DNA of 64,000 nt from Geomonas limicola (GTDB lineage: Bacteria; Desulfobacterota; Desulfuromonadia; Geobacterales; Geobacteraceae): contig NZ_BLXZ01000001.1 of assembly GCF_014193675.1 (NCBI RefSeq), positions 620,001-684,000 of the forward strand, written 5' to 3'. The translations under genes and the position numbers were made by a program. Of the stretch, positions 38,801 to 44,268 are shown piece by piece. The stretch's first letter is position 1. Every line of letters begins with the position of its first letter. The notes below the pieces were generated by a model, which was not told the origin of the DNA, did not search any database, and saw only the letters and a list, made by a program, of their open reading frames with translations.

Positions 38801-39006
38801 CCGGTAGAGAAATCACTATGGCAGGACAGACAGTTGCTGTTAAACACCGAGCTGTTTGAGGGTACGTCCTCGTTGTGGCAGACGGTACAGGAGTTGTTCG
38901 CTACTTTACTCGGGTCAACATGGGGGCCGTCTATGGCCCGGACGTTTAAGGGCGTGACAAGGGCAAGCACGGCGAAGCCGAGGATTATGGAAAACAGTTT
39001 TTTCAT
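35845..39006 (-). CDS. Multihaem c-type cytochrome (about 14 haems) with Ig-like repeats
   Basis: A 1053-residue exported cytochrome. After a signal peptide (about 1-24) the first ~500 residues carry 13 CxxCH motifs plus one CxxxxCH (CSAGSCH), so up to 14 haems. The next ~450 residues are about five Ig-like/OmpL47-type beta repeats, each with VTTS... YKIDSGAF ... HTFSYYSVD or HTISWYSTDAAGN patterns, and a final beta-rich domain ends the protein. Such proteins are typically on or outside the outer membrane and conduct electrons to extracellular acceptors. AAGGAG seven bases before ATG 39006 fixes the start. It is the last gene of an operon with two upstream genes. Confidence 0.93.
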   Translation of the reverse strand: MKKLFSIILGFAVLALVTPLNVRAIDGPHVDPSKVANNSCTVCHNEDVPSNSSVFNSNCLSCHSDFSTGTNSAAQQTSHKWTGSVTAPAAGAQSPTTGALTLVQNYTGSELACVLCHNPHDDSNDKYRRIANGSDQLCLDCHRSRDVKSHRVDPTKYPASHPVHVTYADAVAANSAGYNAPPVNANPGNPGSDLGARLSASSGVVLCSTCHAVHNATSQSATPPVADSTGKLGDGNLLRTNPRGERVASGTADTLNICTNCHAGKFNHNAKGQDIECLDCHAAHVEYDPNDPNNTKGTNINLIRRNVTINGAPSQIFYRYSGARREYKNADGNGVCQGCHALPNTIADHASNDPRVCNNCHTHGDAKGSFTAKMPDHKAVLSSGDIVMFTADSNHDVTPLSISENCTLCHYESLVQQHGGKCSLCHEGTNPPRNSFAGAWNKTCSAGSCHPAIHTKMTGNHNGIYNGSSSSCDRCHDTSGGYPGPGDFCARCHNPDLTVAAVGDNVAPVTTSDAQSTYTGAATIHLMAFDQGSSGLSYTRYVLDGHKGVEVAATADVYVAAPITGSRNHTLQFYSADHAMNVEAVHTVSFTVSAVPLPDTTAPTTTSSFNPAAGANFKASQAVTLTAADNSGGSGVKATYYKIDSGAFTTGTSFTVSGDGLHTFSYYSVDTANNTETAHVSNQFRIDTVAPVTTSSAVAGTSYAGAQTFTLSASDTGGSGVASTVYQLDAGAFSSGTSVLVAAPSSGSASHTISWYSTDAAGNQELTKSVSFTVKALADTTPPVTTSNFNPAANAIYKTSQTVTLTASDTGSGVKATYYKIDSGAFTAGASFTMTDGLHTFSYYSVDNANNPETAHVSNSFRIDTVAPVTTNGAQAGITYTGNQTFTLSPTDSGSGVASTWYKLDGATSYTQGTSVAVAAPTSGSASHTMYWYSFDAAGNQEGTKTVTFTLVPVATGGTTTLVGDNNSGSNHPYTHFWLMDATDTIPIADGGWSSDEHHTWASFAVPSGVGYVMHVEWEYPDYEGGETGSDLRVFSAAEVTAGATVTWQLNLP
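36165..37215 (-). repeat. Internal direct repeats of the cytochrome gene
   Basis: The DNA for the Ig-like region is itself repeated: blocks of about 550 bp (beginning near 36.2 and 36.7 kb) share long near-identical stretches such as GAATCGATCTTGTAATAGGT-like segments. Recent internal duplication is likely. Confidence 0.7.
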
Positions 39007-39068
39007 GGCGGGGCTCCTTGAGCTGCAACGTAACACTGCAGGTAAGTACGTTTCCTTCCGGCGCGTTA

Positions 39069-39770
39069 TCAGTGGCAGCCGAAACACTTGGAGGTGAACT
39101 TGGCTACAACGTCAAGCGTGCCGTTTGCGTGCTGGCTCGGAGCCGTCAGATAGTTCGAGATGATTGTTTTGCCATCCGGTCCCACATTCGATTTTGCATC
39201 GGGATGGCAGAGCTCGCAGTTGTTCCCACCGGGAATCGTATTATTGGTATGCGTGCCGCTGTGCCAGACGTTCTTGGAGTAAGGGGGGATTTTGTGGCAG
39301 CTGTTGCAGTTGGTGTCGGGGCTATCCTGCCAGAGGGCCGTGGCGCCGCTCATGCCACCGTAGTTGTAGTTGACGGGGGTGAACTCATCATTACCCCAGT
39401 CATAAACGTAGTAGGTATAGGTGCCAGCCGGTATGTTGTGACACGCTATGTTCGAGCAGGTGGCTGCAGTGTTGGTCTTGGGAAAGGTCCAACTGCCTGA
39501 TTTGGTAAAGACCGGGGCAGGACCGCCCGGATAAAAAGCTCCCATCGAGCTGTCACGGAAAAACGACTTTGGCGCGTTGAACGAGAAATTCAGGTTATGG
39601 CAGGTGGTGCAGTCTTTCATGTATGCCTGGTGCTTGAGATGAATGGAGTCCGGGCAGAGTTGGTTGTTCCTGGAGTCATAACAATAGGTATTCGCACCGC
39701 TGGCCACGGTACTGAACAGGGCCACGGCAAGAAACGCGAGGCTGAGTGCCACAGTAAGCAGACGGTTCAT
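39069..39770 (-). CDS. Five-haem CxxxxCH/CxxCH cytochrome
   Basis: A 233-residue exported cytochrome. A signal peptide (about 1-25) is followed by CTTCH, CSNIACH (the CxxxxCH type), CNSCH, CELCH and CFGCH at the very C-terminus. The alternation of CxxxxCH and CxxCH marks the Geobacter-type repeat family of secreted cytochromes. AAGGAG lies seven bases before ATG 39770, which overlaps the upstream gene's stop as ATGA. The 14-haem gene starts 62 bp downstream. It probably works with that protein in extracellular electron transfer. Confidence 0.92.
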   Translation of the reverse strand: MNRLLTVALSLAFLAVALFSTVASGANTYCYDSRNNQLCPDSIHLKHQAYMKDCTTCHNLNFSFNAPKSFFRDSSMGAFYPGGPAPVFTKSGSWTFPKTNTAATCSNIACHNIPAGTYTYYVYDWGNDEFTPVNYNYGGMSGATALWQDSPDTNCNSCHKIPPYSKNVWHSGTHTNNTIPGGNNCELCHPDAKSNVGPDGKTIISNYLTAPSQHANGTLDVVAKFTSKCFGCH

Positions 39771-40117
39771 TTGGAGACTCCTTGATTGGAAGTACTGGTA
39801 CCATTGCTGTCGGGGGTCTTTTTATCTTTGGCCTTCTTGTACTGTTTAAGTTCGTAGGTGTCGATCGATGCATCATGGGGCACCCACTCTTGGCCGTTGT
39901 AGATGTATTCGCGATTATCAGTGGTGTTGAAATAAACCTGCAAGATTCTGGGATTATTCGGTTCATGAGGTAACCGCTGCACTTCTTTGGCAATGGCAAA
40001 AGCAGTCGGGAGGGAGAATAAAAAGACCAACATCAGTGAAATAATCGATACTGCGTTTTTTCTGAAAAGTTGCCGCAGCTGTGTGTTCTGGAAAATTTTC
40101 AATTTTGGTGATCTCAT
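39767..40117 (-). CDS. Small exported protein of a cytochrome operon
   Basis: A 116-residue protein with a long basic N-terminus and a signal-type hydrophobic segment (about 24-42, cleavage near TAFA-IA). The mature part has YFNTTDNREYIYNGQEWVPH, a tryptophan-type beta hairpin, and a lysine-rich end. No haem motif. AAGGAG is 10 bases before ATG 40117, and its TGA overlaps the ATG of the five-haem gene, so the two are translationally coupled. It may help export or assemble those cytochromes. Confidence 0.8.
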   Translation of the reverse strand: MRSPKLKIFQNTQLRQLFRKNAVSIISLMLVFLFSLPTAFAIAKEVQRLPHEPNNPRILQVYFNTTDNREYIYNGQEWVPHDASIDTYELKQYKKAKDKKTPDSNGTSTSNQGVSK

Positions 40118-40182
40118 AAACAGAAGTCTCCTTATTATGTAATGTGGCAAAATAACTCTGCGGTGGCGATAACAGTGCGGGA

Positions 40183-40536
40183 TTATGCAGGTGAGGCTTT
40201 ATTGGGAAAGTAGTCAGTATTGAGATTGTCAGGTTGCTGTAGGGAACGTGGTATTCGAGATATGGAAGGTAGCAGGATCGGCTCTACGAGGTGGGTAACT
40301 GCTACAGGAAGGACATTATAATCAGGCGCTTGATCACGATGTGCATCGGACAGTTCAGGTTTCTTGGGTATGTCGTTGTGAATTCGATGGAGAGGGTCAG
40401 CAGAGTCGTACCAGGAATTGGCAAAATTGTGGTGCGACAAGGGTATATCAAACTGCAAATTCAGTATGAGAAGCGGTAAAAGGAGACTTATACGATATTT
40501 TGAATAGAAATGGTGCAAGGGAGTTCCCTCATTCAT
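40183..40536 (-). CDS. Possible exported protein upstream of the cytochrome operon
   Basis: A 117-residue frame with a basic N-terminus and a hydrophobic stretch (YRISLLLPLLILNLQF) followed by a polar, Pro/His/Asp-rich region. It ends 65 bp before the operon and would fit as a first gene, but there is no ribosome site and no recognisable family. It may be chance. Confidence 0.3.
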   Translation of the reverse strand: MNEGTPLHHFYSKYRISLLLPLLILNLQFDIPLSHHNFANSWYDSADPLHRIHNDIPKKPELSDAHRDQAPDYNVLPVAVTHLVEPILLPSISRIPRSLQQPDNLNTDYFPNKASPA

Positions 40537-40867
40537 TTCATTGCAGTTTGGCAATCAGTTTTGAGCCCTTGGGACCTGTGGCTTAAGGGCAACACGGATG
40601 AAGGCACTTCAGAATCCTCTTTTCTACTGCTTCCAGTAGGTACAGTCTTACAATCTATAGGCCGTCCCCTTTGTTCTTCATATAACAGCAAGAAAAACAT
40701 TAAATAGAAACCGCTTCAGCTAATCAGCATGGACCATGCCGGCTGGTAAACTGCTGAAGCGTAGCGGATTGTGGCGGTGGGTGCAGGTGGCGTGACGGCC
40801 AGGCATGTAAAAGCTTTCGACAGATGTGTCGGTATTCGATACAGGAAAGGCCCCGCCCCCTTTGAGG

Positions 40868-41081
40868 AGCGGATGCTCGGGGACAGCGATTTTGTCTAAC
40901 AGGGATTCCGAACTCGGTATGACAGCCGAAGCAATCAGCAGATCAGTTGGCATGACCGCAGCGGCGCCTGTTTGTACGGAACAACGTGACGGCAGTTACC
41001 AGATCCCTTTATCTTGTTGCGTAAGACATCTCCAACAGTAGTACTAACTGGGAAATTCCGGATTACCGGGGCGCCCCCCGC
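40868..41081 (+). pseudogene. RAYT transposase remnant (family A), internally deleted
   Basis: DNA reading LGDSDFV then, after a stop and a deletion, DSELGMTAEAISRSVGMTAA corresponds to two separated parts of the RAYT C-terminal region seen at 58.7-59.2 kb. It ends in the family A terminal sequence at 41049-41081 (GGATTACCGGGGCGCCCC). The surrounding 40554-40867 shows nothing else. Confidence 0.75.
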
Positions 41082-41109
41082 AGAGGCCCAGGATTACTAG
41101 ATCAGTTGA

Positions 41110-41146
41110 AAAAAACGGGGATGACGTCATTGTCATCCCCGTTTTG
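41110..41146 (-). terminator. Intrinsic terminator of the second PEP-CTERM gene
   Basis: Stem ACGGGGATGAC/GTCATCCCCGT; on the minus strand it is followed by a run of seven T. Confidence 0.85.
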
Positions 41147-41165
41147 TGTCAAGGAAACCGACAGA

Positions 41166-41912
41166 TTACTTGCGCTGCTTCCTTCTCCAAAGGGCCAAGC
41201 CCCCCAGACCCGCGCCGAGCAGGATTAAGGTTGACGGTTCGGGAACTGTCGGCGGTTCATACGTGGTGCCAATCCCATCGAGGAAAGCAAAGCCACCATG
41301 GCCACCGTAACCACAATCGGCGACATTCATGGAGATCGTCAAGGTATCCCCTAAATCGAACGAGCTGAAGTCATACGCATAAGTATCTTGTTTGTAATAC
41401 ATATCACCAGTCCCGCCATAACCACCGCCAGACCAGCTTGCATAACCGGCTAGTAACCAGCCGCCGCCTTGCCTGTTAGAGGCATCGGCATAGAAGCTAT
41501 CGATCAGAGACCCATTTTTTAAAATATCGATGCTGAAGTACGGTGGCAATTGGCCGATGTGGCTGTCGGGATCGACCAACACTACCCCCCAGTTTACATA
41601 CAATTTGCCGCCACTGTTCAGATCGGCTTGGGTAATCGCCCCTGTCTGGGAGAGTTGCGTGGTGTGGAAAAGGCCGGAAACATCCTGGAGGCGAGCCATA
41701 TACAACCCGTTATAGGGGTTGATATCCAGTGTTTGTCCCGGCTGCATGGCTGTGCCGGCAGTTATTACCTGGGAAAGCGATGTCCCGGTTCCGGTGAGCG
41801 TCCACCCGCTAAAATCCCCGGTCTCGAATCCACCATTGGTAAACAGCGCGAATGCCGGTACGGCGGTGGCTAATAACGATGCTGCGGCTAGCGATGCGAT
41901 TAACTTTCTCAT
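41166..41912 (-). CDS. PEP-CTERM protein
   Basis: A 248-residue exported protein with signal peptide (about 1-22), a mature beta-sandwich-like region beginning LFTNGGFETGDFSGWTLTG, which is the common opening of PEP-CTERM/choice-of-anchor carbohydrate-binding-like domains, and the sorting tail VPEPSTLILLGAGLGGLALW with basic RRKQRK. Exosortase should cleave it and release or anchor it at the outer surface, often in exopolysaccharide. AAGGGG lies eight bases before ATG 41912, and a sigma-54 promoter lies 58 bp upstream. Confidence 0.9.
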   Translation of the reverse strand: MRKLIASLAAASLLATAVPAFALFTNGGFETGDFSGWTLTGTGTSLSQVITAGTAMQPGQTLDINPYNGLYMARLQDVSGLFHTTQLSQTGAITQADLNSGGKLYVNWGVVLVDPDSHIGQLPPYFSIDILKNGSLIDSFYADASNRQGGGWLLAGYASWSGGGYGGTGDMYYKQDTYAYDFSSFDLGDTLTISMNVADCGYGGHGGFAFLDGIGTTYEPPTVPEPSTLILLGAGLGGLALWRRKQRK

Positions 41913-41969
41913 GGTGTTTCCCCTTTTCTGTTGGTGAATAAGACAGTGAAAGCGGATACATAAGAATAT

Positions 41970-41986
41970 TGCAACAATGGAGCCAA
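41970..41986 (-). promoter_or_regulatory. Sigma-54 promoter of the second PEP-CTERM gene
   Basis: Minus strand TTGGCTCCATTGTTGCA: TGGCTC, 5 bp, TTGCA. Both invariant dinucleotides (GG and GC) are present at the correct 10-bp spacing. Confidence 0.8.
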
Positions 41987-42159
41987 TATGTAATGTGCTG
42001 ATTTCCTTACAGTTGCTTATTAGACCTCCGTTTGGTGTAAACAAAATCGACAGAGTGGTTGATCCTGACAGGTGTACTGTCGGATTTCGGGTTGGGGAAA
42101 TCCTCGTGAGGAACCGATACCGGGTAAGGTTACCCGTTCGGTGCTGGGCTGGTTAGCAC

Positions 42160-42345
42160 GCTACAGGACCTGGAGACAGTATCCCTTCCCTATTCCGGCC
42201 ACCGCGCCATCCTCGGCAGGGACACTATATTTTGCAAGAAATACTAGAAGGACTTTGGAGGTTCACGGAAGACCTAGAGTTAACTCCGCAGCGCTAAATA
42301 TAAGATCAACTGGGAATTACCGGATTATCGGGGCGCCCCAAATAC
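42160..42345 (+). pseudogene. RAYT transposase remnant (family A), middle part
   Basis: In shifting frames the DNA reads DLETVSLPYSGHRAILG and a degraded continuation, matching DLETYRYSGHQALLGKST of the longer copy at 50 kb. The family A terminal sequence follows at 42307-42345. The adjoining 42045-42160 and 42346-42460 hold nothing recognised. Confidence 0.7.
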
Positions 42346-42460
42346 CCCTGTCCCCCTGAGAGCAATATCCCCGTTAATGATGTTGCAATCCGGAGTACCG
42401 GCTACATCTCCGCGTTATTCTTAGCAGGCCAACCGACTTTATCTGTCAGATAACTTACCA

Positions 42461-42489
42461 TTGAAAAATGATCGCCAGTGACCTAATGT
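42461..42489 (+). promoter_or_regulatory. Possible sigma-70 promoter
   Basis: TTGAAA, 17-bp spacer, TAATGT, 40 bp before the start codon at 42529. Confidence 0.4.
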
Positions 42490-42528
42490 ATTGTATTGTC
42501 ACAGCTCTACAAGCATTAGAGGTCACGC

Positions 42529-43137
42529 ATGCTGAAGCCCGATTACATCACCCTTTACGAATACACCATTGACAATCGCAACCACATTGTCAGGGTCAGT
42601 GACAATTGGGATTCCTTTGAAACGACCGACCAGACTCCTGATAGGTTCTCAGCGAGCCGGATACTCGGGCTATCAATCTGGGAGTTCATCGATGGTGATG
42701 AAACGAGTCTCTTATACGAGACAATTTTCAAGAAAATCAGAAAACACCTTTCCTCGGTAATTATCCCCTACCGCTGCGACTCCCCGACTGTCAGGCGCAC
42801 GCTGGAGCTCCACATCTCGGCCAACATCGATGGCAGCATTGACTTTCACAGCTACTTATTGCAGGAAGTTGGTCGGGAGAAAGTCGACCTGCTCGATCCG
42901 AGTTTTGATCGGAGCAATGAACACATCAGGGTTTGCAGCATATGCAAAAAAGTAGCGGTAACAGACAGTGAATGGGTTGAGATCGAGACGGCAATTTCCG
43001 ATTTAGGACTCTTTACCACCGTGAAGCTGCCACAAATCACCCACGGTCTTTGTCCGGGATGTTACGCGGCGGCAATGGCCGAGTTAGATGCGTCCTCTCC
43101 CGCCCAAGGATCATCCTTCAGTAGTCCAGGCAACTGA
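42529..43137 (+). CDS. PAS-like sensor with C-terminal CxxC...HGxCxxC module
   Basis: A 202-residue cytosolic protein. The N-terminal ~125 residues form a PAS-like domain (YEYTIDNRNHIVRVSDNWD, then ILGLSIWEFIDGDETSLLYE). The tail has CSICKKV, a central Trp and a long spacer, then THGLCPGC: the same four-Cys plus His pattern as the protein at 27.9 kb. AGAGGT seven bases upstream fixes ATG 42529. No output domain is present; a metal-dependent or redox-dependent partner interaction is possible. Codon use is less GC-rich than in the left part of the window. Confidence 0.82.
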   Translation: MLKPDYITLYEYTIDNRNHIVRVSDNWDSFETTDQTPDRFSASRILGLSIWEFIDGDETSLLYETIFKKIRKHLSSVIIPYRCDSPTVRRTLELHISANIDGSIDFHSYLLQEVGREKVDLLDPSFDRSNEHIRVCSICKKVAVTDSEWVEIETAISDLGLFTTVKLPQITHGLCPGCYAAAMAELDASSPAQGSSFSSPGN

Positions 43138-43302
43138 CCCTTTCTCGTGCAGTTGAAGCAGCTGGTTGTTTCGCGGGGTCTGCCGGCCTTGAGCCCGTCC
43201 AAAGTTCGGCATTCGCTCTACTTCAGCTGGTCTTTGGATCGGCAAAAAATGTGGTAGATGATTTGTAAGAACATCATTCCAAGGAAAGCGAAGGGTTTTG
43301 CT

Positions 43303-43674
43303 ATGCCTATTTCGTATTCAATTGACCGTGAGATGGGTGTTATATTTGAGCTATGGGAAGGAGACATCTCGAAAAAAGACCTCGCAGAATACTGGAGTAC
43401 GTTTCTCTCTGACCCTGAGGTTCTAACAATTAGAAAGACGGTCGCTGACATCCGCAAAGCAACACCAATGTTTAACGGTGATGACTTGTCAGATTTGATC
43501 CACGCAATTGTCCACCCTGCCATTGACGGACTTTCCTGGAAAACAGCATTAGTTGTTGAGAATCCACATCAATTCGGGGTTTCCAGACAGTATCAGGTGT
43601 TTGCCGCGCGATATAGCCAAGATGCGATCTTCAAGGATCAAGCATCAGCCCTTCAATGGCTTATGCAAAAGTAG
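43303..43674 (+). CDS. STAS/SpoIIAA-like small protein
   Basis: A 123-residue protein beginning MPISYSIDREMGVIFELWEG, with the beta-alpha pattern of SpoIIAA-like STAS folds, ending QASALQWLMQK as many such proteins do. AAGGG eight bases upstream supports ATG 43303 over 43258. It has no recognisable phosphorylatable-Ser motif. Relatives are thought to bind hydrophobic ligands or partners; no function is assigned. It lies about 165 bp downstream of the PAS-like sensor. Confidence 0.72.
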   Translation: MPISYSIDREMGVIFELWEGDISKKDLAEYWSTFLSDPEVLTIRKTVADIRKATPMFNGDDLSDLIHAIVHPAIDGLSWKTALVVENPHQFGVSRQYQVFAARYSQDAIFKDQASALQWLMQK

Positions 43675-43732
43675 CTCACTGCTGTAGCCGTAGATCCTCC
43701 GGGATAACCTCCTAACACATTAAGAGCCATCC

Positions 43733-44046
43733 TTACTTCTTTCTCGGCCGCCCAGGCTTTCCCTTTCTCAGTTTTCGCCCGGTAAGTTCCTCGATCCTAC
43801 TCAGAAAGCTATCACCACCCAGTGGCCTGCCGATCTTTGAGCCTGTCCGAATTTCTGCATTCGCTCTACTATCCTCATCCACCAGCAGTTCCGGCCAGTT
43901 TTGTACCATCCCCATCAACGTACGATCTGTGACCAAGACATCGCTCGACCTGATGCCCATATGAAACTTCGCACTGGACCACTTCGTAATCCCAAGCATT
44001 CTGAACCATCCCTGCCCTTACCGGATTCTGGTCCACGTAACGCCTC
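43733..44046 (-). pseudogene. RAYT transposase remnant (family B), C-terminal half
   Basis: Two frames together read RYVDQNPVRAGMVQNAWDYE and then WSSAKFHMGIRSSDVLVTDR to GRPRKK, matching the C-terminal 125 residues of the longer copy at 54 kb. A frameshift separates the parts, and the N-terminal HUH region is deleted. The catalytic Tyr region (RYVDQNP) survives. A family B terminal repeat abuts it. Confidence 0.8.
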
Positions 44047-44047
44047 T

Positions 44048-44087
44048 ATTGTGTCAAGATTTAATAGGTATTGTGTCCCCGCGAAAG
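44048..44087 (-). repeat. Family B REP element
   Basis: ATTGTGTCAAG ... TTAATAGGTATTGTGTCCCC; close copies lie at 53844-53886 and 54711-54750, with partial ones at 47588 and 59253. Confidence 0.75.
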
Positions 44088-44268
44088 AACCCTGAAAAGA
44101 ACCGAAGTTTTCATCCGGGTATTCGAGCAGGGGAGGGTTTTCCGCAGATTGACTCACTCGTTTGGTTCCTGTAGCATGAAACACATTTTCCATCTTTTCT
44201 GCCATCTTAGGGGACAGTAGAGCAACAGGATAAAGCCCCGTTCCCTTCTCGGCAAAAGGACCGCAGGC

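Noticed and set aside
40118..40800. Cyclic di-GMP (GEMM) riboswitch upstream of the cytochrome operon
   Set aside because: Looked for the conserved GEMM core on the minus strand and did not find it; no other riboswitch core was recognised.
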